This document shows, piece by piece, positions 37,011 to 47,119 of a DNA stretch of 64,000 nucleotides. Both the position numbers and the translations under genes were made by a program. Position 1 is the stretch's first letter, and every line of letters starts with the position of its first letter. Source of the DNA: DATFDN01 sp963756495 (lineage in GTDB: Bacteria; Pseudomonadota; Alphaproteobacteria; Acetobacterales; Acetobacteraceae). The stretch lies in the NCBI GenBank assembly GCA_963756495.1, contig CAVWNS010000002.1, positions 1 through 64,000 on the forward strand, written 5' to 3'. Under the pieces are notes generated by a model. It saw only the letters and a list, made by a program, of their open reading frames with translations, had not been told where the DNA came from and did not search any database.

Positions 37011-38652
37011 CTACGACGCGGGCGCGAGGAGATAATCCTGCCAACGCTCCCGCAGCGCCAGCTTATTCAGTTTGCCGGTGGCCGTGTGCGGCAGGTCGTC
37101 CACGACCACCACCGCGTCCGGCAGCCACCATCGGGCGACCTTGCCCTCGTAGAGCGCCAGCACCGATCCGCTGTCCACCCGCCTTCCTTTCTTGGGCAGG
37201 ACGAGCAGCAATGGACGCTCCATCCAGCGTGCGTGACGTGCGTTGATCACCGCCGCCTCGGCGACGTCGGGATGGGAGACGGCGATGTTCTCCAGCGCGA
37301 TCGAGCTGATCCACTCGCCGCCCGACTTGATCACGTCCTTGGACCGGTCCACCAGCGTCACGAACCCGTTCGCGTCGATCGTGGCGACGTCGCCAGTCGC
37401 GAACCAGCCCTCGGCATCCGCCGCGCCCTCCTCGCCCCGGCCGAGGTACTCGCGGCAGACCCACGGGCCGCGCACCAGCAAATCCCCGAACGCCACGCCG
37501 TCCCAGGGCAGCTCGCGCCGCTCGGCATCGACGATCCTGATCTCGGTCCCGAACACCGGGCGGCCCTGCTTCAGCCGCAGCCCGATCGCGTCCTCGCCGG
37601 ACAGCGCCTCCGTCTGCGGCAGCGCCGCATGGGCGGTGACGAGCGGGCTCGTCTCGGTCATCCCCCAGGCCTGCTGCACCTCCACTCCGTGGGCCGCGAA
37701 CCCCTCGATCATCGCGCGGGGGACCGCCGAGCCGCCGGAGAAGATGCGCCGGAGATGCGGCAGGGACTGGCCGGTCTCGCGCAGATGGTCCAACACCGCC
37801 AGCCAGACCGTCGGCACCGCCCCGGTATAGGTGACCCGCTCCTCGTTCAGCAGGCGCACCAGGCTCGCCGGGTCCATGTGCCGGCCGGGCAGGACCAGGG
37901 CGGCCCCCGCCATCGGCACCGCATAGGGCACGCCCCAGGCGGCCGCGTGGAACATCGGCGCGCCCGGCAGCATCCGGTCCACCGCGCGCAGGCCGAAATA
38001 GTCCGCCATGTTCGCGGCCATGGCGTGCAGCACGGTGGAGCGGTGGCTGTAGAGCACGCCCTTCGGTCGCCCGGTCGTGCCCGACGTGTAACAGAGCGCG
38101 CTCGCGGTGTTCTCGTCGAAGCTGGGCCATTCGTACGTCCTCGTCGGCCGCCTCCATCAGCGTTTCGTAACAGTGCAGCGTCATTCCCGGCGGCAGGCGC
38201 GGCGCCGGCATCGCGTCAGGCTCGACCATCATCACGACGGTCCGCACGCATCCGGCGATGGAAGGTGCGATGGTTTCAACCAGCTCGGCAAAGCCCGCAT
38301 CGGCGAACAGCACGCTGTCGCCAGCGTGCGTGATGATGTACTCGATGTCCTGAGGCGCGAGCCGAGGATTGACGGTATGGCAAACGGAACCCGACCCGGA
38401 GATCGCATAGAACAGTTCCAGGTGCCGATAGGTGTTCCAGGCGAGCGTCGCCGCCCGATCGCCGAACCCCACGCCGAGGCCTGCGAGCACGCGCGCCAAG
38501 CGGCGCGAACGGGGCTCCACCTCGGCGTACGTGGTGCGGTGGCGCTGCGCGTCGCTCATGACCGAGACCACCTCGGCCGCCCCGTGATGGCGCGCGGCGT
38601 GGCGGATGATTGAGGAGATCAGCAGCGGCTGCGTCTGCATCAAGCCCAGCAT
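37011..38652 (-). CDS. Acyl-CoA ligase, long-chain or methylthiopropionate type (one frameshift)
   Basis: An AMP-forming acyl-CoA ligase of about 546 residues. The start at 38652 has GGGAG six bases away; an ATG at 38658 would touch it. The N-terminal part reads LGLMQTQPLLISSIIRHAAR, then LELFYAISGSGSVCHTVNPR. A break near 38130 follows; removing one base gives DYEWPSFDENTASALCYTSG then TTGRPKGVLYSHRST, the AMP-binding motif. Later motifs are YGMT-type QAWGMTETSPL, GWFATGDVATID and the C-terminal lysine in TATGKLNKLALR. The opening resembles DmdB and related ligases; the substrate is uncertain. Confidence 0.86.
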
Positions 38653-38679
38653 CGACATCTCCCTTGATTTCTTCTGTCC

Positions 38680-40299
38680 TCAGGCCGCGCGCGCATCCTC
38701 CAGTATCATCGCGGCCGCCTTCTCACCGATCATGATGGAGGGCGCGTTCGTATTCCCGGCGACGATCACCGGCATGATCGAGGCATCGGCGACGCGCAGC
38801 CCGTCGACCCCGTGCACCCGCAGCCGCGGATCGACAACGGCGTTCACCTCGTGGCCCATCCGGCAGGTGCCGACCGGGTGCAGATTGGACACGCCGCGCG
38901 CGCGGATGTCGTCGATCAGCGCGGCGTCGGATTCGACAAGCGGGCCGGGCATGGTCTCCTCCACCACGTAAGGCCGCAGCGCGGGCTGCGCGGCGATGCG
39001 GCGTGCCAGCCGCATCCCCGCGATCAGCGCCTGGACGTCGTTGTCGGTGCGGAGGAAGTTGAAGCGGATCTCCGGCGATGCGGACGGGTCCGGGCTGGTG
39101 ATGCGCACGCTCCCACGCCCGTCGGGACGCAGATGCACGGGGCTGAACGAGAAGCCGGGAAATGGGTGGGAGACGACGCCCGCCCTGGTCCGCTCCAGTG
39201 TGCTCCAGGCGAACATGTTCATTTGCAGGTCGGGCCGTTCGAGCCGCTGATCGCTGCGGATGAAGGCGCCGACGTAGAGACCGATCCCCGACATCGGCCC
39301 GCCGCGGAACAGCGCGTACTGCGCGCCCGCGACCAGCTTGCGCGCGGCGCTCCGGTGCAGCTCGTTCAGCGTCACCCTGCGCGCGCAGCGGAAGGTGACG
39401 TAGGTGTTGAAATGGTCCTGCAGATTGGCGCCCACGCCGGGCATGTCGCGCACCACGGCGATGCCGAGCCTGGCCAGCAACTCCGCCGGCCCCAGCCCCG
39501 ACAGTTGCAGCAGTTGCGGCGAGCCATAGACGCCGCCCGAGACCACCACCTCGCCGGTCGCGCTTGCGACATGCGGCCCGCGCGGGGTGGTATATTCGAC
39601 GCCCGTGGCGCGGCCGTTCTCGATCAGGATGCGCGTCGCGTGCGCCTGGGTGCGCACGACCAGATTGGGCCGGTTGCGGGCCGGGCGGAGATACGCCGCA
39701 GCGGCGCTCCAGCGGCGGCGGTTGTTGGTCGTCGTCTGATACCAGCCAGCACCTTCCTGCTGGGCGCCGTTGAAGTCGGGATTGGGCGGCACGCCGGCCT
39801 GGATGGTCGCCTCCAGCATGGCGCGCGCCAGCTCCCACCGGTACGGCTGGTCGCTGACCCGCAGCGGCCCGCCGGTGCCGTGATAGGCGTCCTCGCCGCG
39901 CTCCTGGTCCTCCGCCTTGCGGAAGTAGGGCAGGACGGAATCCCAGTCCCAACCCTCGCAGCCGCGCTGGCGCCACTCGTCATAGTCGGCGTGGTTGCCG
40001 CGCATGTAGATCATGCCGTTGATCGAGCTGGTGCCGCCCAGCACCTTGCCGCGCGGCTGATACATGCGCCGGTTATTCAGCGCCGGCTCCGGCTCGCTCT
40101 CGAAGCGCCAGTTCAGGCGCGGGTGGCAGAACAGCTTGGCGTAGCCGATCGGGATATGAATCCAGGGGTTGCGGTCCCGCGCGCCGGCCTCGAGCAGCAG
40201 CACGCGATGCCGCCCCGATTCCGACAGCCGCGCGGCCACCACGCAGCCCGCCGAGCCGGCGCCAGTGACGATGAAGTCGAAGCGTTCATCGTCAATCAT
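38680..40299 (-). CDS. GMC-family oxidoreductase (choline/alcohol dehydrogenase type)
   Basis: A 539-residue FAD enzyme. The N-terminal FAD motif is DFIVTGAGSAGCVVAARLSE, the GMC signature 1 is GGTSSINGMIYMRGN, and the C-terminal catalytic histidine region reads NLHPVGTCRMGHEVN with the FAD-closing GNTNAPSIMIGEKAA. It oxidises primary alcohols or polyethylene glycol type substrates to aldehydes; its substrate is not evident. It lies at the end of a unit with a small membrane protein and a sterol-desaturase-type hydroxylase. Confidence 0.92.
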   Translation of the reverse strand: MIDDERFDFIVTGAGSAGCVVAARLSESGRHRVLLLEAGARDRNPWIHIPIGYAKLFCHPRLNWRFESEPEPALNNRRMYQPRGKVLGGTSSINGMIYMRGNHADYDEWRQRGCEGWDWDSVLPYFRKAEDQERGEDAYHGTGGPLRVSDQPYRWELARAMLEATIQAGVPPNPDFNGAQQEGAGWYQTTTNNRRRWSAAAAYLRPARNRPNLVVRTQAHATRILIENGRATGVEYTTPRGPHVASATGEVVVSGGVYGSPQLLQLSGLGPAELLARLGIAVVRDMPGVGANLQDHFNTYVTFRCARRVTLNELHRSAARKLVAGAQYALFRGGPMSGIGLYVGAFIRSDQRLERPDLQMNMFAWSTLERTRAGVVSHPFPGFSFSPVHLRPDGRGSVRITSPDPSASPEIRFNFLRTDNDVQALIAGMRLARRIAAQPALRPYVVEETMPGPLVESDAALIDDIRARGVSNLHPVGTCRMGHEVNAVVDPRLRVHGVDGLRVADASIMPVIVAGNTNAPSIMIGEKAAAMILEDARAA

Positions 40300-40303
40300 G
40301 ACG

Positions 40304-40513
40304 CTATAGGTCCGCCACCCGCACCCACGCCGCGATCAAGGCCGAGACCAGGACACCCAGGACGGTCAGCCCGGCGCTCTGCGCGCCAAGGTCGTACTCG
40401 ACCCCCAGCCATAGCGCGAGCACGCACAATCCGGTGGCGAACCCGCCGATCAGGCTCGCCCGACCGCGCTTGAGCTTCGCCGGCCTCGAGGTCGGCGCGA
40501 CCACCGCGCTCAC
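40304..40513 (-). CDS. Small two-helix membrane protein
   Basis: A 69-residue protein with a basic N-terminus (SRPAKLKRGRASLIGG) and two hydrophobic stretches (GFATGLCVLALWLGV and AGLTVLGVLVSALIAAW). Its ATG overlaps the hydroxylase stop as ATGA, and the GMC gene starts 4 bases after its stop. The coupling supports a real gene. It may be an anchor or helper for either neighbour; that is inference. No family is recognised. Confidence 0.6.
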   Translation of the reverse strand: MSAVVAPTSRPAKLKRGRASLIGGFATGLCVLALWLGVEYDLGAQSAGLTVLGVLVSALIAAWVRVADL

Positions 40514-41295
40514 TCTCCCGCCCTCACCGGCACGTGCCCGATGCGCGGGTCGTCGGCGCCGGCGCGCACGCGCTTGAGATTGCGCGCGACAAAGCGTGTG
40601 TCGTAGCCGTTGAAGACGTGCCGCAGCAGCCCGCAGTCCAGGTCGGAGGTGCCGAAGAACCAGTCCGCGATCGGGTAGGTGAGGTTGAAGTTCCGCTCCA
40701 TCATGATCGCCGTGTTGTGGTGGGCGATGTGATGGCGCCGGATCGAGTTCACCAGCGGGATGTGCCGCACCAGGCGGTCATCCTTCACATGACAGCAATA
40801 GTGGAACAGCTCGTAGTTCAGGTAGAGCGCCACGTTGGTGATCATCAGCAGCCAGCCCGCGTTCGGCGCCCCGGCGGCCGCCAGCAGCGCCGCCGCCGGA
40901 ATCGACAGGCCGATGAAGGCCACCAGCGCATAGGGGGGAAAGAAGACGATGCGGAAGTCGCGGCTGTTGTCGAAGGTCGGCTCGGCGTCGGTGAAGAACT
41001 GGTGGTGCGCCAGGGTGTGGCGTTTGTAGATGCCCATGAATCCCTTCCTGGGCCGGTGCATCACCTGGCGGTGAATCCACCACTCGAAGGCGTTGGCGAC
41101 ACAGAAGGCGGCCGGGACCACCAGCCAGTCGTACCAGGCCGGGTGCGACACATGCCGGGCGCAGAACCAGATCGCCGCCGCGCCGATAGCGAAGATCAGC
41201 GCGACATGCGCCCATCCCGAATAGGCGTCCGCGATGCGGGCCCGGAAATCCGCCCGGAACGCCTGCTGGCGGCGGGACACCCGCGTGGCCTCCAT
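40510..41295 (-). CDS. Sterol desaturase / fatty acid hydroxylase family protein
   Basis: A 261-residue di-iron membrane hydroxylase. The three histidine motifs are HRQVMH (75-80), HTLAHHQ (93-99) and a late RRHHIAHHN. Four membrane helices lie between. The family introduces hydroxyl groups or double bonds in sterols, carotenoids or fatty acids using oxygen. I use the second of two tandem ATGs because AGGAG is 7 bases ahead of it; the first, at 41298, is 4 bases away. It is the first gene of a three-gene unit with a small membrane protein and a GMC enzyme. Confidence 0.85.
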   Translation of the reverse strand: MEATRVSRRQQAFRADFRARIADAYSGWAHVALIFAIGAAAIWFCARHVSHPAWYDWLVVPAAFCVANAFEWWIHRQVMHRPRKGFMGIYKRHTLAHHQFFTDAEPTFDNSRDFRIVFFPPYALVAFIGLSIPAAALLAAAGAPNAGWLLMITNVALYLNYELFHYCCHVKDDRLVRHIPLVNSIRRHHIAHHNTAIMMERNFNLTYPIADWFFGTSDLDCGLLRHVFNGYDTRFVARNLKRVRAGADDPRIGHVPVRAGE

Positions 41296-41496
41296 CATCC
41301 CTCTCCTTCGTGATCCGATAAGTTTCAGAATGCCATCCGGCGTCGCCGCGACAAATACGCGTCCCGTGCGGTGCAGCATCTTGCGCTTCGCTGCGAACTG
41401 CGTCCACAGGGCGCCGGTCCATTGCCGGGGCGGTTGGCCGCAACTACGTACACAGCCGGCGGGCGGAGACGGCCTTGCCTAGGAGGAACGACCCGG

Positions 41497-44400
41497 ATGG
41501 ATATCGGCCTCGGCCATCTCGGCGACATCACGCTCGACAGCCGCTTCACCGACACCGACGCCCCGGTCCTGCTGTCGGGGGTGCAGGCCCTGGTCCGGGT
41601 GCTGCTGGAGCAGCGACGGATGGACCGCGCGGCCGGGCACAGCACCGCCGGGCTGGTGTCGGGCTATCGCGGCTCCCCGCTCGGCGGGCTGGACCAGGAG
41701 CTGTGGCGCCAGCAGAAGATCCTGGAGGCCCACGACATCCGCTTTCAGCCCGGCCTGAACGAGGATTCTGGCCGCCACCATGCTGTGGGGCGCCCAGCAG
41801 ATCGACGCCTTCCCCGCCCGCAAGGTCGATGGCGTCTTCGGCATGTGGTACGGCAAGGGGCCGGGCGTGGATCGCTCGGGCGACGCGCTGCACTGCGCCA
41901 CCATGCTGGGCACCTCGGCGCTCGGCGGGGTGCTCGCGGTGGCGGGCGATGACCACGGCGCGCATTCCTCCACCTATCCGCACCAGACCGAACCGCTGTT
42001 CGCCGGCTGGTTCATTCCCGTCCTGAACCCGGCCTCGGTGCAGGACATCATCGACTTCGGGCTCGCCGGCATCGCGCTGTCGCGCTTCTCCGGCTTGTGG
42101 ATCGCGCTCAAGACCACCGCCGAGACCGCCGAGCAGTCCGCCAGCGTCACCATCCCCGCCCTGCGCGGCTTCGCGCGGCCCGATTTCGCCGTGCCGCCGC
42201 ATGGGCTGAACTTCGACCCGCGCCTGGCCTTCCCCGCCGACCGCTTCGAGCTGGAGCGGCGGGTGATGATGGAGCGCATTCCCGCCGTGCTCGCCTGGGC
42301 GCGCGCCAACCGGCTGGACCGGCTGGTGCTGGGGGGCGCCGACGCGCCGATCGGCATCGTCACGGTGGGCAAGGCGCACACCGACGCCCTGCACGCGCTG
42401 CGCCGGCTGGGCCTGAGCGATCATCCGCAGCTCGCCCTCTACAAGGTCGGCCTGACCTGGCCGCTGGAGACCGAGGGGTTGCGCGCCTTCGCGCGCGGCA
42501 AGCGCGCCATCCTCGTCATCGAGGAGAAGCGCAGCTTCGTCGAATCCCAGATCCGCGACGCGCTGTACAACCTGCCGGCCGACGAGCGTCCGGAGATCGC
42601 CGGCAAGACCGACGCGCGAGGCGCCCCCCTGCTCTCGCCGCTGCTGGAGCTGTCGCCGGAATCCGTGGGCGGCGCGCTCGCCCATTTCCTGACCTCGGCC
42701 GGACTGAACGTGCCCGAGCCGGCCGCCGTGCCGCATCCCGAGCGCCCGGCCGGCCTGCTGCGCCGGGTGCCGGCGTTCTGCGCCGGGTGCCCGCACGGAA
42801 CCTCCACCCAGTTGCCCGACGGCAGCCTCGCGACGGCCGGAATCGGCTGCCACTTCATGGCGCTCGACCACGGGCCCGAGACCCGCACCTTCACCCACAT
42901 GGGCGGCGAGGGCGCGACCTGGGTGGGCCTCGCGCCGTTCACCGACACGCCGCATGTGTTCGCCAATATCGGCGACGGCACCTACACCCATTCGGGCATC
43001 CTCGCGATCCGCCAGGCGGTCGCCGCCGGCACGGCGCTGACGTACAAGATCCTTGTCAACGACGCCGTGGCGATGACCGGAGGCCAGCCCGCCGAGGGCG
43101 GCTTCAGCGTGCCGCAGATCGCCGCCCAGGTCGCCGCCGAGGGCGTCAAGCGCATCGCCATCGTCGCTGACGAAGCCGAGCGCCTGCCCGACGTGGCCGC
43201 GCTGCCGGCGGGGGCGACGCGCCACACCCGCGAGACGCTGGATGCCGTGCAGAAGGAGTTGCGCGCCTACAAGGGCGTCTCCGTCCTCATCTACGATCAG
43301 GTCTGCGCCACCGAGAAGCGGCGCCGGCGCAAGCGCGGCAAGCTGGCCGAGGCGACCCGCAGCGTGCAGATCAACGCCGATGTCTGCGAGAACTGTGGCG
43401 ACTGCTCCGTCCAGTCCGCCTGCATCGCGATCGAGCCCGAGGAGACGCCGCTCGGCCGCAAGCGGCGCATTAGCCCGACGGCATGCAACGTCGATCTGTC
43501 CTGCCTCAAGGGCTTCTGCCCGAGCTTCGTGACCGTCGCCGGGCCACCGCGCGCGCCCGATGCCGACCCGCACTGGGCCGAGCGCGAGGCGGCGCTGGCC
43601 GAGGGGTTGCCCGCGCCGTGCCTGTCCGAACGCGCTCCCTGGCGCGCCCTGTTCGCCGGCATCGGCGGCGGCGGCGTGGTCACGGCCGGCAAGATCCTGG
43701 CGATGGCCGCGCATCTGGAAGGCCGCGCGGTGCAGACCCTCGACTTCACCGGCCTGGCGCAGAAGAACGGGACCGTGGTCGCGCATCTGCAAATCGGCGA
43801 GCCCGACCAGCTCGACGTGGTGCGCATCGCACTGGGCGGGGCGGACGTGATGATCGCCGCCGACCTCGCGGTGGGTGCCGGGCCGAACGTGCTGGAGCGG
43901 TGCGGGGCGCAAGCGGTGGTGATCGGCAACCTCGACCTCGCGGCCACGGCGGCGTTCAAGTTCGATCCGCATCTGAAGATCGACGCCGGGCTGCACCGCC
44001 GCACCATCGAGCGGGTGAGCGACGCCGCGTCCAGCCAGTACGTGCATGGCGTGCGCCTGGCCGAGCGGCTGTTCGGCAACGCACAGGCGATGAACACGCT
44101 CCTGCTCGGCATCGCCTGGCAGAAGGGCCTGATTCCCGTCGGCGAGGCGGCCATCCTGCGCGCGATCGAGCTGAACGGCGCGGCGGTGAAGCTGAACCGG
44201 CGGGCCTTCCTGTGGGGGCGCATCCTGGCGCACCGGCCGGAGATCGCGGCGGCGATCGTCAACCCCGAGCAGGCGGGGCCGCCCGCGGACCTCGACGCGC
44301 TGATTGCCGACCGCGCCGCCCGGCTGACCGCCTATCAGGATGCGCGCTATGCGGCCCGCTACCGCGACTTCGTGGCGGAGGCGCGCGCGCGGGAGACGAC

Positions 44401-44927
44401 CGGTTCGGGCACGCCGGGGCCGCTGACCCGCGCGGTGGCCGAGAATTCTGTTCCGGGTCATGGCCTACAAGGACGAGTACGAGGTGGCCCGCCTGCACGC
44501 CGCCGCGACCTATGGCGACGCGCCGGTGTTCCATATCGCCCCGCCGCTATTGACGGGCATCGATCCGGCGACTGGCCGGCGGCGCAAGATCGCGCTGTCT
44601 GGCCGCATCGCGCTGCCGCTGTTCCGCGCGCTGCGCCATGGAAGGCCGCTGCGGGGCACGAAGCTGGACCCGTTCGGCTGGCAGGCGGAGCGCCGGTGGG
44701 AGCGGGCGCTGATCGGCGAGTACATGGACGACGTCCGCGCGGCCCTGGCGGTGCTGCGGCCCGAGACGGCCGACATCGCGCTCGCGCTGGCCGAGCTGCC
44801 AGACACGATCCGCGGCTTCGGGCCGGTGAAGGAGGCGAACCGGGCCAAGGCGATGGAACGACGCGCGGCGCTGCTGGCGCGGCTGCGCGCGCCGGAGCGT
44901 GAGATGGTGGCGGTGGCGGCGGAATAG
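41497..44927 (+). CDS. Indolepyruvate ferredoxin oxidoreductase family protein, fused subunits (two frameshifts)
   Basis: A very large fused 2-oxoacid:ferredoxin oxidoreductase of about 1142 residues, oxidising arylpyruvates or branched 2-oxoacids to acyl-CoA. AGGAGG precedes the ATG at 41497. The N-terminal pyruvate domain (LVSGYRGSPLGGLDQELWRQ) breaks at 41764-41768; removing one T joins to LAATMLWGAQQIDAFPARKV. The TPP site is FANIGDGTYTHSGILAIRQA. A ferredoxin-like Cys cluster follows (CENCGDC and CNVDLSCLKGFCPSF). The gamma domain reads AGIGGGGVVTAGKIL. A second break at 44443-44448 separates AVAEN from LFRVMAYKDEYEVARL. With both repaired, 1143 codons result, the normal size. It stands alone with no ferredoxin gene beside it. 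Confidence 0.9.
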
Positions 44928-45049
44928 CCGCACTGGAATAGACCGTTTCGCGCTGGCCTTTAGAACGGTTCAGCCTGCCCGTCACCTCTTCCGCCCTAAG
45001 CGGGACCGGTGAGCACGCCTCGGCGTGCCGGGTGAGGACGGTGCGTCGG

Positions 45050-45104
45050 CCCTCACCCGCTTCGGTCCGCTCCGCGACTTCTCCCACATTGTGGGAGAGG
45101 TGAT
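45050..45104. repeat. Intergenic palindromic repeat
   Basis: TCTCCCACA and TGTGGGAGA (45080-45088, 45090-45098) form a near-perfect palindrome with one spacer base, preceded by CCCTCACCCGCTTCGGTCCG and followed by GGTGATG. This kind of element (CCTCACCC...CTCTCCC...GGGAGAGGTGA) recurs between genes in many alphaproteobacteria. It lies in the 224-base gap after the large oxidoreductase, convergent with the acetyltransferase. It may act as a terminator. Confidence 0.6.
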
Positions 45105-45151
45105 GGATGCAGTCGGCGTGAAATCGCTTTATCCCGGATTGCCCGCCCGCG

Positions 45152-45646
45152 TCATTCGATGTGCCGGCCCGTCACGGAAGACCGCCATTCGTAAATCGCA
45201 TCCGGCTCCCGCTCCTCATTCCTGCTCCCGTCAGTTTCCTCGACGCAGGCGAACCCCATTGCGACGTAAAACCGGATTGCTGCCGCGTTCTTCTGAAACA
45301 CCCAGAGCTTCAGGTGTGGCTGAGCCTCCATCGCCTTGGTCAGCAACGCCGATCCCAGACCTTGGCCCTGGAAGTCCGGGCGCACATAGAGATGATCCAC
45401 CCAGCCTGCCCGGTAGGCGCCGAAACCAACGATGCCTTCCCCTTCAGCAACCCACACGTGGCTCGTGGGGAACACACGCTCACGAAAGACCCAGAGCTCC
45501 TGTTCCGGCGTGTGCAGGTCCGGCAGGAAGGGCAGACAGGTTTTCCGCACCGAGCGAAACAGGTGAGCGATCCCGTCGCTATCTCCCAGTATCGCTCGCC
45601 TGATCGTCGTCGGGAAAGGCTCAGCCATCACGCCATTGCCCTGCAT
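45152..45646 (-). CDS. GNAT-family N-acetyltransferase
   Basis: A 164-residue GNAT protein. The acetyl-CoA loop is visible as VRPDFQGQGLGSALLTKAME, preceded by the strand VDHLYV and followed by LWVFQKNAAAIRFYVAMGF, the classical motif B. The substrate is not predictable; such proteins acetylate amino groups of small molecules or proteins. An internal ATG at 45628 is a possible alternative start, giving 158 residues. The gene is divergent from the epoxide hydrolase gene. Confidence 0.85.
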   Translation of the reverse strand: MQGNGVMAEPFPTTIRRAILGDSDGIAHLFRSVRKTCLPFLPDLHTPEQELWVFRERVFPTSHVWVAEGEGIVGFGAYRAGWVDHLYVRPDFQGQGLGSALLTKAMEAQPHLKLWVFQKNAAAIRFYVAMGFACVEETDGSRNEEREPDAIYEWRSSVTGRHIE

Positions 45647-45731
45647 TCAAGCTGCAAACTGGCCTGGATGATGACCTTAGTTAAGTTAACGGCTGGCTGA
45701 AGCTTCCCCATCATCACCCTTCGGAGCAACC

Positions 45732-46760
45732 ATGGCCTTCCCGATCACCGAGCGCGTCGTCAGGACGCCCAGGCACACGACCTTCTATCTGCACTGCGGC
45801 GCGGAGGATGCGCCGGCGATCATCTTCGCGCATGGCTGGCCCGAACTGGGGATCAGCTGGCGTCACCAACTGCCCTGCTTCGCCGCGCTCGGGTTCCGCT
45901 GCGTCGCACCGGATATGCGCGGCTATGGACGATCAAGCATCTACGCGCGCCACGAGGATTACGCGCTGGAGCACAGCGTCGGCGACATGCTGGAACTGCT
46001 CGCTGCGCTCGGCCGGGATAAGGCGGTGTGGGTCGGGCACGACTGGGGCAGCCCGGTGGTGTGGAGCCTCGCGAGCCATCATCCGCAGCGCTGCTTCGGC
46101 GTCGCCAATCTGTGCGTGCCGTATCTCGCCAAAGGGTTCGCGCCGGTGAACCTGGTGCCGTTGGTGGACCGGTCGGTGTACCCGGAATCCGACTTTCCAG
46201 CCGGACAATGGGATTACCAGTTTTTCTACCAGGAGCACTTTGCCGCGGCCAGCGCGGCCTTCGAGGCGAACGTGCCCAACACCGTCCGCGCGCTGTTCCG
46301 CAAGGGCAACCCTGCCGGAAAAGGCCGGCCCGCACGCACCGCTTCGGTGCGTCGCGAAGGCGGCTGGTTCGGCGGCGCCAGCCAGGCTCCTAACCTGCCG
46401 ATGGATGCCGACGTGCTGTCGCCGGAAGATATGCACGGATACATCTCCGCGCTGGAGCGCAACGGCTTCTTCGGGCCGGACTCCTGGTACATGAACCATT
46501 CCCGCAACATCGACTACGCGGGGCGCGCGGTGGACGGCGGCCGGCTGAGCATGCCCGTGCTGTTCCTGCACGGCGAGTACGACTACACGTGCGAGACGGT
46601 TTCATCCCGCCTGGCGGACCCGATGCGGCAGGACTGCGCCGATCTCACCAAAACCGTCGTGCGATCCGGTCACTGGATGGCGCAGGAACAGCCGGCGGCC
46701 GTGAATGCCGCCCTCGCGAAGTGGCTCGCGGTGCGGCTGCCGGACGTCTGGGCCAGTTAG
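45732..46760 (+). CDS. Epoxide hydrolase-type alpha/beta hydrolase
   Basis: A 342-residue alpha/beta hydrolase with the HGWPELGISW oxyanion segment (34-43), DMRGYGRS, and the nucleophile elbow VGHDWGSPVVW where Asp104 replaces the serine, as in epoxide hydrolases and dehalogenases. The closing histidine is in RSGHWMAQEQP. Tyrosines in a cap domain would open the epoxide ring. The start at 45732 lies behind CGGAGCAACC. The substrate is unknown. Its stop lies one base from the convergent small gene. Confidence 0.87.
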   Translation: MAFPITERVVRTPRHTTFYLHCGAEDAPAIIFAHGWPELGISWRHQLPCFAALGFRCVAPDMRGYGRSSIYARHEDYALEHSVGDMLELLAALGRDKAVWVGHDWGSPVVWSLASHHPQRCFGVANLCVPYLAKGFAPVNLVPLVDRSVYPESDFPAGQWDYQFFYQEHFAAASAAFEANVPNTVRALFRKGNPAGKGRPARTASVRREGGWFGGASQAPNLPMDADVLSPEDMHGYISALERNGFFGPDSWYMNHSRNIDYAGRAVDGGRLSMPVLFLHGEYDYTCETVSSRLADPMRQDCADLTKTVVRSGHWMAQEQPAAVNAALAKWLAVRLPDVWAS

Positions 46761-46761
46761 G

Positions 46762-47085
46762 CTATGCCTCCCGGTCCGGAGCCGGCCGGTCTCGCTCGAG
46801 CCTTCCGACGCGGAGCTTGGCAATGACCAGTTCCTCGATGACGAGCACGCGGATTTCGCCCCGCTCCGCACGGCCACGACGCAATAACAGCTCTCCGACC
46901 GCCATGCGGCCGATTGCGAGCGCTCCGATGGCCAGGGCTCCCGCCGCGGCCGCACCAACGGCAAGGGCGCCGGCCTGGAAGGCGGTCAGCGCATTTGTCT
47001 GGCCAAGCCGCGCCGGCAACCGGCCGCCGAGCCGGGCCGGCAATCGATCCACGCGCGCGGGCTGGATCAGCCGTGGGACGGGCAT
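46762..47085 (-). CDS. Small AIG-rich protein, unknown function
   Basis: A 107-residue protein with a basic N-terminus and a repeated hydrophobic stretch (FQAGALAVGAAAAGALAIGA then LAIGRMAVGELLLRRG), followed by a charged strand-like tail IRVLVIEELVIAKLRVGRLE. The periodic A-x-G-A-L-A-I-G pattern suggests either a membrane hairpin or a stacked beta structure. The family is not recognised. Start and stop fit closely between the epoxide hydrolase and the formaldehyde dehydrogenase genes. GGAGG stands at the start region (GGTCACC on the plus strand is only a partial match). Confidence 0.5.
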   Translation of the reverse strand: MPVPRLIQPARVDRLPARLGGRLPARLGQTNALTAFQAGALAVGAAAAGALAIGALAIGRMAVGELLLRRGRAERGEIRVLVIEELVIAKLRVGRLERDRPAPDREA

Positions 47086-47119
47086 GCGGTGACCTCCTGA
47101 GCCGTTCTGATCGCATCGA

